64,000 nt of DNA. Source: Luidia sarsii (Eukaryota; Echinodermata; Asteroidea; Paxillosida; Luidiidae). Positions 33,330 through 45,172 of the stretch are shown here, in pieces; position 1 is the first letter of the stretch, and the number at the start of each line of letters is the position of its first letter. The stretch lies in the NCBI GenBank assembly GCA_949987565.1, contig OX465105.1:4891159-4955158 (forward strand), in the 5' to 3' direction. Below the pieces are notes generated by a model. The model made no database searches and had not been told where the DNA came from. It saw only the letters and a list, made by a program, of their open reading frames with translations. The position numbers and the translations under genes were made by a program.

Positions 33330-36300
33330 AAGGGCAAGGGATGAGAAGGGCAAGGGATGAGGAGGGCAAGGGATGAGGAGGGCAAGGGATGAGGATGGCA
33401 AGGGACGAGGAGGGCAAGGGATGAGGAGGGCAAGGGATGAGGAGGGCAAGGGATGAGGAGGGCAAGGGATGAGGAGGGCAAGGGACGAGGAGGGCAAGGG
33501 ATGAGGAGGGCAAGGGATGAGGAGGGCAAGGGATGAGGAGGGCAAGGGATGAGGAGGGCAATGGATGAGGAGGGCAAGGGATGAGGAGGGCAAGGGATGA
33601 GGAGGGCAAGGGATAAGGAGGGCAAGGGATGAGGAGGGCAAGGGATGAGGAGGGCAAGGGATGAGGAGGGCAATGGATGAGGAGGGCAAGGGATGAGGAG
33701 GGCAAGGGATGAGGAAGGCAAGGGATGAGGAGGGCAAGGGATGAGGAGGGCAAGGGATGAGGAGGGCAAGGGATGAGGAGGGCAAGGGACGAGGAGGGCA
33801 AGGGACGAGGAGGGCAAGGGATGAGGAGGGCAAGGGATAAGGAGGGCAAGGGATGAGGAGGGCAAGGGATAAGGAGGGCAAGGGATGAGGAGGGCAAGGG
33901 ATGAGGAGGGCAAGGGATGAGGAGGGCAAGGGATGAGGAGGGCAAGGGATGAGGAGGGCAAGGGACGAGGAGGGCAAGGGATGAGGAGGGCAAGGGATGA
34001 GGAGGGCAAGGGATGAGGAGGGCAAGGGATGAGGAGGGCAATGGATGAGGAGGGCAAGGGATGAGGAGGGCAAGGGATGAGGAGGGCAAGGGATAAGGAG
34101 GGCAAGGGATGAGGAGGGCAAGGGATGAGGAGGGCAAGGGATGAGGAGGGCAATGGATGAGGAGGGCAAGGGATGAGGAGGGCAAGGGATGAGGAGGGCA
34201 AGGGATGAGGAGGGCAAGGGACGAGGAGGGCAAGGGATGAGGAGGGCAAGGGATGAGGAGGGCAATGGATGAGGAGGGCAAGGGATGAGGAGGGCAAGGG
34301 ATGAGGAGGGCAAGGGATGAGGAGGGCAAGGGATGAGGAGGGCAAGGGACGAGGAGGGCAAGGGATGAGGAGGGCAAGGGATGAGGAGGGCAAGGGATGA
34401 GGAGGGCAAGGGATGAGGAGGGCAATGGATGAGGAGGGCAAGGGATGAGGAGGGCAAGGGATGAGGAGGGCAAGGGATAAGGAGGGCAAGGGATGAGGAG
34501 GGCAAGGGATGAGGAGGGCAATGGATGAGGAGGGCAAGGGATGAGGAGGGCAAGGGATGAGGAGGGGCAAGGGATGAGGAGGGCAAGGGATGAGGAGGGC
34601 AAGGGATGAGGAGGGCAAGGGATAAGGAGGGCAAGGAATGAGGAGGGCAAGGGATGAGGAGGGCAAGGGATGAGGAGGGCAAGGGATGAGGAGGGCAAGG
34701 GATGAGGAGGGCAAGGGATGAGGAGGGCAAGGGATGAGGAGGGCAAGGGATAAGGAGGGCAAGGGATGAGGAGGGCAAGGGATGAGGAGGGCAAGGGATG
34801 AGGAGGGCAAGGGATGAGGAGGGGCAAGGGATGAGGAGGGCAAGGGATGAGGAGGGCAAGGGATGAGGAGGGCAAGGGATGAGGAGGGCAAGGGATGAGA
34901 AGGGCAAGGGATAAGGAGGGCAAGGGATGAGGAGGGCAAGGGATGAGGAGGGCAAGGGATGAGGAGGGCAAGGGATGAGGAGGGCAAGGGATGAGGAGGG
35001 CAAGGATGAGGAGGGCAAGGGATGAGGAGGGCAAGGGATAAGGAGGGCAAGGGATGAGGAGGGCAAGGGATAAGGAGGGCAAGGGATGAGGAGGGCAAGG
35101 GATGAGGAGGGCAAGGGATGAGGAGGGCAAGGGATGAGGAGGGCAAGGGATGAGGAGGGCAAGGGATGAGGAGGGCAAGGGATGAGGAGGGCAAGGGATG
35201 AGGAGGGCAAGGGATGAGGAGGGCAAGGGATGAGGAGGGCAAGGGATAAGGAGGGCAAGGGATGAGGAGGGCAAGGGATGAGGAGGGCAAGGGATGAGGA
35301 GGGCAAGGGATGAGGAGGGCAAGGGATGAGGAGGGCAAGGGATGAGGAGGGCAAGGGATGAGGAGGGCAAGGGATGAGGAGGGCAAGGGATGAGGAGGGC
35401 AAGGGATGAGGAGGGCAAGGGATGAGGAGGGCAAGGGATAAGGAGGGCAAGGGATGAGGAGGGCAAGGGATGAGGAGGGCAAGGGATGAGGAGGGCAAGG
35501 GATGAGGAGGGGCAAGGGATGAGGAGGGCAAGGGATGAGGAGGGCAAGGGATAAGGAGGGCAAGGGATGAGGAGGGCAAGGGATGAGGAGGGCAAGGGAT
35601 GAGGAGGGCAAGGGATGAGGAGGGGCAAGGGATGAGGAGGGCAAGGGATGAGGAGGGCAAGGGATAAGGAGGGGCAAGGGATAAGGAGGGCAAGGGATGA
35701 GGAGGGCAAGGGATAAGGAGGGGCAAGGGATGAGGAGGGCAAGGGATGAGGAGGGCAAGGGATGAGGAGGGCAAGGGATGAGGAGGGCAAGGGATGAGGA
35801 GGGCAAGGGATGAGGAGGGCAAGGGATAAGGAGGGCAAGGGATGAGGAGGGGCAAGGGATAAGGAGGGGCAAGGGATGAGGAGGGCAAGGGATGAGGAGG
35901 GCAAGGGATGAGGAGGGCAAGGGATAAGGAGGGCAAGGGATGAGGAGGGCAAGGGATGAGGAGGGCAAGGGATGAGGAGGGGCAAGGGATAAGGAGGGCA
36001 AGGGATGAGGAGGGCAAGGGATGAGGAGGGCAAGGGATGAGGAGGGCAAGGGATGAGGAGGGCAAGGGATGAGGAGGGCAAGGGATGAGGAGGGCAAGGG
36101 ATAAGGAGGGCAAGGGATGAGGAGGGCAAGGGATGAGGAGGGCAAGGGATGAGGAGGGCAAGGGATGAGGAGGGGCAAGGGATGAGGAGGGCAAGGGATG
36201 AGGAGGGCAAGGGATGAGGAGGGCAAGGGATGAGGAGGGCAAGGGATGAGAAGGGCAAGGGATAAGGAGGGCAAGGGATGAGGAGGGCAAGGGATGAGGA

Positions 36301-37717
36301 GGGCAAGGGATGAGGAGGGCAAGGGATGAGGAGGGCAAGGGATGAGGAGGGCAAGGGATGAGGAGGGCAAGGGATGAGGAGGGCAAGGGATAAGGAGGGC
36401 AAGGGATGAGGAGGGCAAGGGATAAGGAGGGCAAGGGATGAGGAGGGCAAGGGATGAGGAGGGCAAGGGATGAGGAGGGCAAGGGATGAGGAGGGCAAGG
36501 GATAAGGAGGGCAAGGGATGAGGAGGGCAAGGGATGAGGAGGGCAAGGGATAAGGAGGGCAAGGGATGAGAAGGGCAAGGGATAAGGAGGGCAAGGGATG
36601 AGGAGGGCAAGGGATGAGGAGGGCAAGGGATGAGGAGGGCAAGGGATGAGGAGGGCAAGGGATGAGGAGGGCAAGGGATGAGGAGGGCAAGGGATGAGGA
36701 GGGCAAGGGATAAGGAGGGCAAGGGATGAGGAGGGCAAGGGATGAGGAGGGCAAGGGATGAGGAGGGGCAAGGGATGAGGAGGGCAAGGGATGAGGAGGG
36801 CAAGGGATAAGGAGGGCAAGGGATGAGAAGGGCAAGGGATAAGGAGGGCAAGGGATGAGGAGGGCAAGGGATGAGGAGGGCAAGGGATGAGGAGGGCAAG
36901 GGATGAGGAGGGCAAGGGATGAGGAGGGCAAGGGATGAGGAGGGCAAGGGATGAGGAGGGCAAGGGATAAGGAGGGCAAGGGATGAGAAGGGCAAGGGAT
37001 AAGGAGGGCAAGGGATGAGGAGGGCAAGGGATAAGGAGGGCAAGGGATGAGGAGGGCAAGGGATGAGGAGGGCAAGGGATGAGGAGGGCAAGGGATGAGG
37101 AGGGCAAGGGATAAGGAGGGCAAGGGATGAGGAGGGCAAGGGATGAGGAGGGCAAGGGATGAGGAGGGCAAGGGATGAGGAGGGGCAAGGGATGAGGAGG
37201 GCAAGGGATGAGGAGGGGCAAGGGATGAGGAGGGCAAGGGATGAGGAGGGCAAGGGATGAGGAGGGCAAGGGATGAGGAGGGCAAGGGATGAGGAGGGCA
37301 AGGGATGAGGAGGGCAAGGGATGAGGAGGGCAAGGGATGAGGAGGGCAAGGGATAAGGAGGGCAAGGGATGAGGAGGGCAAGGGATGAGGAGGGGCAAGG
37401 GATGAGGAGGGCAAGGGATGAGGAGGGCAAGGGATGAGGAGTGCAAGGGATGAGGAGGGCAAGGGATGAGGAGGGCAAGGGATGAGGAGGGCAAGGGATG
37501 AGGAGGGCAATGGATGAGGAGGGCAAGGGATGAGGAGGCAAGGGATGAGGAGGGCAAGGGATGAGGAGGCAAGGGATGAGGAGGCAAGGGATGAGGAGGG
37601 CAAGGGATGAGGAGGGCAAGGGATGAGGAGGGCAAGGGATGAGGAGGGCAAGGGATGAGGAGGGGCAAGGGATGAGGAGGGCAAGGGATGAGGAGGGGCA
37701 AGGGATGAGGAGGGGCA
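33330..37717. repeat. 4.4-kb array of a 16-bp unit, about 274 copies
   Basis: The unit is GGGATGAGGAGGGCAA with GATAAG, GACGAG, AATGG and GGGGC variants arranged in higher-order blocks. Because 16 is not a multiple of 3, all three minus frames stay open for about 1,500 codons, an artefact. The left end merges with the exon 8 acceptor tract. Single-base length variants (15 or 17) reset the frame. Confidence 0.95.
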
Positions 37718-37807
37718 GACAGACAAAGGATGAGAACCCCCCACAAAAAAAAAGATCGAAGGAAGAAATTTCTGAAAATGATCATCATTGCACTGCATCT
37801 TATGCTG

Positions 37808-38053
37808 TGGGGCCAATTTCATAGAGCCGCTTATTAGCGTCAAAATGTGCTTAAGCGCAAAACTCATGAGCCACAGGATCCCCTTGCCTACCCAAACTTC
37901 ACTTTTGTTTCATGCTAAGTAAAGATGAGTGGAATACAAGTCAAAAGCAATGGACATCACATTGCAGGGCAGTTTGCAATCTTGCTTACACGAGGAAGAC
38001 TTTTCCTGCTTAGCAGATTTTCACGCTTAAGCGGCTCTATGAAATTGGGCCGT
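37808..38053. mobile_element. MITE family E
   Basis: Inverted termini GGGGCCAATTTCATAGAGCC and GGCTCTATGAAATTGGGCC. A partial end of the same type is at 1135-1200, and a degraded copy starts near 55590. Confidence 0.78.
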
Positions 38054-38390
38054 GGTTGTTGCTATGATCAAGCTGATTTTGCAATCTTTCCAATCGGTTA
38101 GACTAATTATTGTGCTATCCATAAGTTGATATAATTCAGATTGTGGTAGGTGACGTGGGCCTTGTACGGTAGCCCTTCAGATGATGTCGTCAATGGGCAG
38201 TCGAAGAAAAGGGTTCTATAAAAGCCCAAACTAGCTAGAGGCCTCATTCTCCCGAACACCAAAAAGTGGAAAGTTTGCAGTTTCACCAAAAAGCCATCTC
38301 TTTTGAGAGGGAGTGAGCTTCTGAAAGGACATCTCAGGCCATGGGTACTCTGCAAGTCATCGGGAGACTACCGTGGTATAGTTCAACTCA
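38054..38390. other. Intronic sequence without recognised feature
   Basis: Contains an 82-codon minus ORF (38107-38355) without splice-compatible ends. Not called as an exon. Confidence 0.45.
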
Positions 38391-38391
38391 G

Positions 38392-38862
38392 ACTATGAAC
38401 ATCTAAACCGTGAAAATGGGCTGAAAATGTCATTTAGCCGTGAACAGAAAATTCACCGTGTTTTCACCCCTATTTCAAGGCACACAGTTTAGCCAAGTAA
38501 TTTTCACCGTGTTTTCACCAGTGGTCTCCAAGGCCACATTCATGGTGGTCAATGGCTAGAGGCAATTTAGAAGTATCTGGGAGTGACAGTTACAAGGACA
38601 CCATACAGTACCTCTATGGGGGCTGGTGGGCCCTACTGGTAATTGAATTAGCCATCCCCTAAGGCTGGAGCTTGCCACCCTAGATATTAACAGTTTTTAT
38701 CACGGTCTTTATAGTGACCTGAAGATGTCCTTATCAGGTCAGAGAGGCAATTATTTTCACGGTGAATTCACTGTAAAATGCACCGTGAAATCACAGTGAC
38801 TTTTTAGTTTCACGGCGAAATGACATTTTCACCCCTTTTTCACGGTTTAGATGATCAGACTC
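38392..38862. mobile_element. MITE family A copy abutting exon 7 donor
   Basis: Left end ACTATGAACATCTAAACC and a right end with three mismatches (gatgatcagact). CAACT occurs just outside both ends. The right end lies within a few bases of the proposed exon 7 donor. Confidence 0.8.
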
Positions 38863-38865
38863 AAC

Positions 38866-39114
38866 TGTTCACGACAGCAGTCACATGGGCAGCCACAATG
38901 CCCAGGCCGACCCGCTGGATGTAGGGAGCGTCGAGCGCGGGGAGACCGGAAGGCTGGTAAGAGGCCGTCCACTGGACCCGGAGGCTTGCAAAGCTCCGGA
39001 CATTGGTGTACACCGTGTCTGTGCTGTCCTGTCCTTGCGGTGACTCTAGTGTCGTCTCCCCCGAGACAAGGGTGGAGAGGCGCTCGCTTAGTATGGGCGC
39101 TTGGCTCGTGGTCA
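38866..39114 (-). CDS. Gene 1 exon 7: linker or beta-sandwich module after the EGFs
   Basis: Encodes TTSQAPILSERLSTLVSGE and later FASLRVQWTASYQPSG and GLGIVAAHVTAVV. Phase 1 in is clear from the acceptor tataatag. The 3' end is uncertain: only the weak donor A/GTTGAG keeps the phase needed by exon 8. A MITE of the ACTATGAAC family ends directly against that donor. Alternative donors (GTGACTG, GTGAACA) would break phase unless an unseen exon intervenes. Confidence 0.65.
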
Positions 39115-39119
39115 CTATT

Positions 39120-39640
39120 ATATATAAAACAAAAAGGAGAATAGATTATTCCTAACCCAACTTGAAACCACAAATTACCGAGACCGTGTTGATTTTCAAA
39201 GTGTTAGGGTGGTTTTTGTTTCAATCCTACGTGGATATAAAATTTAAGGCTAATCGTGGTGAATTTTAAGTAAGCCTATGGTTTGCAGTGACACTGTGTC
39301 AAATTAATCTGTTTTTGAATATTATCTGTTTCAAGCCAAGGGAACTCCTACAGTACAGGACAAGACAGTCCAATGTATTTGGGATGGCTTCTGCAGAGGC
39401 CATCCTGAACTACTAGGTTTGGGAAGAAATCTTATCCATCACAATCTAAATGTCTTCATTTATTTAAATTTCAAAGAATGATATGCTTGTTCTTGTGGTA
39501 TCTCAGCGTTTATCAATTCTGGGCCACAGTACTTCTGAAAAAGCCATGATTAGCTAGTCTGCTTTAACATTTTGCAAAAACAACCTCTGCCTTTTGAGAT
39601 AGTGTCGTTTTGTGGAGAACCGAGACTTTTCTCAGACCCG
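39120..39640. other. Intronic sequence without recognised feature
   Basis: Unique-looking AT-rich sequence between exon 7 and the next MITE. Confidence 0.5.
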
Positions 39641-39652
39641 CACAAGCTTTAA

Positions 39653-40013
39653 AGCCCCTACACAACATTGGTAAGATCGAAAAACAGAAATGTTTACAGA
39701 TTTACATGAAACTTATACAGTTTGAAGATGGTTATAGTAGAAACCTCTCACTGAAATGTTTCTGCATAAACTGTTGTATTTTGGGAGAAATGAGTAAAAG
39801 AAATAGTTTACGTCTCACCGAGATCTAAACTATAACAGTACGGCGTTGAATGCTGCATTTTCGTGAAACAAATGAAGCGGTTTTCACGATTTTCTCGAGA
39901 CTCGGTTGGCGGATTGAGCTGAATTTTTCACAGGTGTGCTATTTCATGCATATGTTGGATCAGACAACGTATGGATGCTATTCTTTGACCTCGACCAATG
40001 TTGTGTAGGGGCT
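39653..40013. mobile_element. MITE family B (TTAA), subfamily 1
   Basis: AGCCCCTACACAACATTGGT to ACCAATGTTGTGTAGGGGCT with TTAA on both sides. It is 361 bp and a very close inverted match of the copy at 18.9 kb. Confidence 0.88.
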
Positions 40014-40530
40014 TTAAACAATTAGGAGTATTTGTCCATTGCACCACGGTAAACTATTCTCGACTTACTGCCTTCACCATGAATAGCCAGAACTCTTCTC
40101 AATTCTGAGGAAATAATGCTCACTTGGATGATATGGTAAAACAGAGGATTAATTTTACAAAAGGTGCCCTATGTACTTTTCCATACTAGTCAGCTTTGCA
40201 TATATTACTGTAATCTTACAAGGCCCTTACAGGACCATTCTTATAGACAGGCATAAAAAGCCTTCATAATTATGCCTTTGGGAATGTTCTGCTCAGGTCA
40301 AAATGCCATGTGCTGCCAACATTTTAAGCATTGTATGGATTTCAAGTCGATAAGTCGTTTGATGGCACTTTCTAAAAATCTCGAGAGCTTGATGATGACC
40401 TTTCATTCTGAGCATGACCTCTCTCTGAATCTCGAGTTACCGGTAACATTTGTTGGTTATACATGTACATGTACATTCATCATTGTAGTTAATGGCCGGT
40501 TCCTCTATTGATTAGATCTTGGCCAACTCA
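40014..40530. other. Intronic sequence without recognised feature
   Basis: Unique-looking sequence. No exon with matching phase found. Confidence 0.5.
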
Positions 40531-40531
40531 C

Positions 40532-40636
40532 GGGTCCTGCAGTCCGTGCCCGTGAAGCCAGAGGTGCAAGTGCACTGAGAGCCTGTGCAGGATCCAGGGT
40601 AGCAGGCATTGCTGTCTGTCCGCCATGAACATTGCT
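40532..40636 (-). CDS. Gene 1 exon 6: EGF-like module
   Basis: Encodes QCSWRTDSNACYPGSC, then CTCTSGFTGTDC. This is a canonical EGF-like C-terminus (C-x-C-x-x-GF-x-G-x-x-C). It is a phase 1-1 exon with acceptor cttcctcag and donor GTGAGTTGG. It is the last EGF module before the chain changes to beta-sandwich-like modules. Confidence 0.85.
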
Positions 40637-40824
40637 CTGAGGAAGGCATTGACATAAAGTAGCATATCAGGGCTCCGTTACTCCTACATTACATTGAGAT
40701 GAAAGAATCAAGACTCTGGATTGTGGATTTATAAATTCTGGAGACTGGATACCAGGATATGGATTCAAACTCCCAGATTCCAGATTCAAGCACCCAGATT
40801 CTGAGTGCCAGGTTCCAGGACCCG

Positions 40825-42112
40825 GCTTCCGCATTCCAGATTGTGGATTCTGGATTCCAGATTGTGGATTCTGGATTCCAGATTGTGGATTCTGGATTCC
40901 AGATTGAGGATTCTGGATTCCAGATTGTGGATTCTTGATTCCAGATTGTGGATTCTGGATTCCACATTGTGGATTCTGAATTCCAGATTGTGGATTCTGG
41001 ATTCCAGATTGTGGATTCTGGATTCCAGATTGTGGATTCTGGATTCCAGGTTGTGGATTCTGGATTCCAGATTGTGGATTCTGGATTCCAGATTGTGGAT
41101 TCCGGATTCCAGATTGTGGATTCTGGATTCCAGATTGTGGATTCTGGATTCCAGATTGTGGATTCTGGATTCCACATTGTGGATTCTGAATTCCAGATTG
41201 TGGATTCCGGATTCCAGATTGTGGATTCTGGATTCCGGATTGTGGATTCTGGATTCCAGATTGTGGATTCTGGATTCCACATTGTGGATTCTGGATTCCA
41301 CATTGTGGATTCTGGATTCCAGATTGTGGATTCTGAATTCCAGATTGTGGATTCTGAATTCCAGATTGTGGATTCTGGATTCCAGGTTATGGATTCTGGA
41401 TTCAAGATTGTGGATTCTGGATTCCAGATTGTGGATTCTGGATTCCAGATTGTGGATTCTGAATTCCAGATTGTGGATTCCGGACCAGATTGTGGATTCT
41501 GAATTCCAGATTGTGGATTCTGGATTCCAGATTGTGGATTCCGGATTCCACATTGTGGATTCTGGATTCCAGATTGTGGATTCTGAATTCCAGATTGTGA
41601 ATTCTGGATTCCACATTGTGGATTCTGCATTCCAGATTGTGGATTCTGCATTCCAGATTGTGGATTCTGGATTCCAGATTGTGGATTCCGGATTACACAT
41701 TATGGATTCTGGATTGCAGATTGTGGATTCTGCATTCCAGATTGTGGATTCTGGATTCCAATTTGTGGATTCTGCATTCCAGATTGTGGATTCTGGATTC
41801 CAGATTGTGGATTCTGGATTCCAGATTGTGGATTCTGGATTCCAGATTGTGGATTCTGGATTCCACATTGTGGATTCTGCATTCCAGATTGTGGATTCTG
41901 GATTCCACATTGCGGATTCTGGATTCTACATTGTGGATTCTGGATTCCACATTGTGGATTCTGGATTCCACATTGTGGATTCTGGATTCCACATTGTGGA
42001 TTCTGGATTCCAGATAGTGGATTCTGGATTCCACATTGTGGATTCTGGATTCCACATTGTGGATTCTGGATTCCACATTGTGGATTCTGGATTCCACATT
42101 GTGGATTCTGAA
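40825..42112. repeat. 21-bp minisatellite, about 61 copies
   Basis: The unit contains GATTCTGGATTCCAGATTGT, with CACATT, GAATTC and CCGGATT variants. At 21 bp it reads as a seven-residue repeat in all frames of both strands (ILDSRLW, VDSGFQI, NPESTIW). No splice evidence supports coding. Confidence 0.92.
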
Positions 42113-42189
42113 TCCTTGAGAGCTCAGTGCCAGCACATTTAACCGGAGGTTTAGGTTCAAATACCGGTCCAGTCTAGTTTTTTTGCTAC

Positions 42190-42545
42190 ACCATTAACTG
42201 TCAAACACAGATTCCGGATACTGGATTCTGGATTCAGGTTCCATATTCCGGGGTTTTTGGTTCCAAATTCTGGAGAGCTCAGGTGGAGGAGTGTCAGCAG
42301 ATTCAAATCCTGATCCATTCAAGTATTTTACTACGTCATTAATAAGCAATTACTGTAAAAGACACTGGAAAACAGGGATTCCAGAAGATTCCGGAATCCG
42401 GAATCCTGTAAAACACACTGGGAAACACTGGGAAACACGGATTCCGGATTCCGGATTCTGGATTCCGGATTCCGGATTCCAGATTCCAGATTCCAGATTC
42501 CGGATTCCGGATGCCACTGATTCCAGATATCGGATTCCTGGATCC
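42190..42545. repeat. Degenerate GGATTCC repeats related to the 21-bp array
   Basis: Dispersed GATTCCGGATTCCGGATTC runs and a duplicated 'tcaaatcc..gtccaagtattttactac.tcattaa' block. Confidence 0.65.
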
Positions 42546-42704
42546 TGTAGAGAGCTAAAGTGGTGGAGTTTTAGCATGTATAACCGGAGGATCCGGGCTC
42601 AAATCCAAGTCCAAGTATTTTACTACATCATTAAGCAACTGTAAAACAAAATGGCCAACACAGAGTGCTCAATAAGCCGCTCTGGATGGGCCGGCTAAGC
42701 TTAC

Positions 42705-42842
42705 TGATGCACTGCCGTTGGTCGTTTGACTTCTTGTAGGCCGACCCAAGTGCAGGCCCATAGTCCCCATCACACCTGTCACACTGCTGATTGCTGCTGG
42801 TAGAGCAAAACTCTTCCAGACAGTTTGCTATCTGCGTGCATT
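42705..42842 (-). CDS. Gene 1 exon 5: six-cysteine module
   Basis: Encodes ECTQIANCLEEFCSTSS, then QQCDRCDGDYG and a tail ending RQC. Six cysteines and the CDRCDGDYG motif suggest a small disulfide-bonded module of EGF type or a variant, between two EGF-like exons. Phase is 1-1, acceptor tctccctcag, donor GTAAGC. I recognise the pattern as typical of invertebrate extracellular proteins but cannot name the domain. Confidence 0.78.
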
Positions 42843-42859
42843 CTGAGGGAGAAGTGATG

Positions 42860-43635
42860 AAAATGATGATGTAATGGTTCCTGGAGAGTGTCCGTGCATT
42901 CTTGGTGCAGGTAAGGGATGGGGAAGGATCTGGTTTTTTTTTTATGGAACTGGATCTTGGTTGTCACACCACAGGACTGCCTGTTGCATGGAGGGAGCTA
43001 GCCATTGTGTGTGGATGAAAGTGAACAAAATCCAACAAATTCTGGGCCAGATCAAAATGGATAACTTCGGTTATGGCAATGGCTATGGCCACTGCTCATA
43101 ACAAGTTCACGCCTGCTTTTAGCACAGGCAAATATCACTGTTTCCCACAGCATGAGCCATAGCCACTGACAGAGTGCTGGCCTTATACTTAGCCTTGCCC
43201 CCCCCCCCAAACAAACACAAAAATGGCTAAGGCTGTAAATAATGCACCAAATCTATGAGAATTGACTGCAGCCACTATATAGCTCGTGGCTTTGGATCCT
43301 CAGACTCATGTGCAAATTGAGGCTGTAAGCCAATGAGTTCAGACAGGGTCTAACTTTGGACGTAGGGGCTACTGTCAAAAGTGAGGGAGTTCATCATGCC
43401 AGCCACTAGATGAAATGCATCATAGAGCCAATGGCTTAGCAAGTTTAGCTTAGCAAGTTTAGATATAGTGGCAATAATCATAATGCTCCGTATGATGTTT
43501 TTAACACTGCTTTTTACTCTCTGGCAGTTTGTACATCTCTGACCTTTGGGAATGGGAGGGTAGCAACCACCAGCAATAGTGAGGGAGGGAGTTAGCCATA
43601 CACATCTCATGGCACTCAGTGCCACTCTCATAATA
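42860..43635. other. Intronic sequence without recognised feature
   Basis: Unique-looking sequence between exons 4 and 5, with one poly-C run near 43200. Confidence 0.5.
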
Positions 43636-43640
43636 CTCAC

Positions 43641-43742
43641 GGTCGCAGCGGGGAGAGTAGTAGCCCCGGTTACAGTTGCTGCAGTGATCAGGGCTCGTGC
43701 AGCTCCCTCCATTGGGACAACTGGTAGATCCGAAGCATACGG
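43641..43742 (-). CDS. Gene 1 exon 4: EGF-like module
   Basis: Encodes VCFGSTSCPNGGSC followed by HCSNCNRGYYSPRCD. The C-x-NGG-x-C and C-x-C-x-x-GYY-x-x-x-C spacing is that of an EGF-like domain. It is a symmetric phase 1-1 exon, as usual for EGF modules, with acceptor ctgctag and donor GTGAGTATT. A 30-bp tandem array begins about 55 bases upstream of its acceptor. Confidence 0.82.
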
Positions 43743-43794
43743 CTAGCAGGCAAGGAAGTCAATAGTTTGTATAGGTCAGTCACTTGACCATGCA

Positions 43795-45172
43795 GGTAGG
43801 GGATGAGTAGCCATGAGTAGCCATCAGCCATGAGTAGGAGTGTGAGTATACCCACTCAGCCATGAGTAGGTGCGTGCCCACTCTCGTACTCTTTTAGCCA
43901 TGATGAGGAGTGTGAGCACCCATTCAGCCATGGGTAGGAGTGCGAGTACTCACTCATCAGCCATGAGTAGGATCGAGTGTAAGTACTCACTCATCAGCCA
44001 TGAGTAGGAGTGTAAGTACTCACTCAGCCATGAGCAGGAATGTAATAAGTACTCACTCAGCCATGAGTAGGCGTGTGATCACTCAGCCATGAAGAGTGTG
44101 AGCAATCACTCATCAGCCATGAGTAAGAGTGTAAGTACTCACTCAGCCATGAGCAGAAGTGAAATAAGTACTCACTCAGCCATGAGTAGGCGTGTGATCA
44201 CTCAGCCATGAAGAGTGTGAGCAATCACTCATCAGCCATGATTAGGAGTGTAAGTTCTCACTCAGCCATGAGTAGGAGTGTGAGCACTCACTCAGCCATG
44301 AGTAGGAGTGTGAGCACTCACTCAGCCATGAGTAGGAGTGCGAGCACTCACTCAGCCATGAGTAGGAGTGTGAATACTCACTCAGCCATGGGTAGGAGTG
44401 TGAACACTCACTCAGCCATGGGTAGGAGTGTGAACACTCACTCAGCCATGGGTAGGAGTGTGAGCACTCACTCAGCCATGGGTAGGATCAGTGTGAGCAC
44501 TCACTCAGCCATGGGTAGGAGTGTGAGCACTCACTCAGCCATGAGTAGGAGTGTGAGCACTCACTCAGCCATGAGTAGGAGTGTGAGCACTCACTCAGCC
44601 ATGAGTAGGAGTGTGAGCTTTCACTCAGCCATGAGTAGGAGTGCGAGCACTCACTCAGCCATGAGTAGGAGTGTGAGCTCTCACTCAGCCATGAGTAGGA
44701 GTGTGAGCTCTCACTCAGCCATGAGTAGGAGTGTGAGCACTCACTCAGCCATGGGTAGGAGTGCGAGCACTCACTCAGCCATGAGTAGGAGTGTGAGCAC
44801 TCACTCAGCCATGGGTAGGAGTGTGAGCACTCACTCAGCCATGGGTAGGAGTGTGAGCACTCACTCAGCCATGAGTAGGAGTGTGAACACTCACTCAGCC
44901 ATGGGTAGGAGTGTGAGCACTCACTCAGCCATGGGTAGGAGTGTGAGCACTCAGCCATGGGTAGGATCAGTGTGAGCACTCACTCAGCCATGGGTAGGAT
45001 CAGTGTGAGCACTCACTCAGCCATGAGTAGGAGTGTGAGCACTCACTCAGCCATGAGTAGGAGTGTGATCACTCAGCCATGAGGAGAGTGAGTAATCACT
45101 CATCAGCCATGAGTAGGAGTGTAAGTTCTCACTCAGCCATGAGTAGGAGTGTGAGCACTCACTCAGCCATGA
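43795..45172. repeat. 30-bp minisatellite, about 40 copies
   Basis: The unit contains AGTAGGAGTGTGAGCACTCA and CTCAGCCATG. At 30 bp it reads as a 10-residue repeat (MSRSVSTHSA). More degenerate units lie at the left, nearly identical ones from 44240 to 45050. Confidence 0.92.

Noticed and set aside
33163..37867. Open frames of about 1,500 codons on the minus strand (LALLIPCPPHPLPSSS repeats)
   Set aside because: All three frames are open because the 16-bp unit lacks stops. This is an intronic tandem array. Only the last ~50 codons at the left end correspond to a real exon (33167-33323).
38107..38355. 82-codon minus ORF as an extra exon between exons 7 and 8
   Set aside because: No donor and acceptor pair gives the phase needed, and the composition is unlike the GC-rich exons of gene 1.
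40689..42160. Repeat proteins ILDSRLW and NPESTIW, up to 445 codons
   Set aside because: The 21-bp array is open in many frames on both strands, with no splice sites or start context in the required phase.
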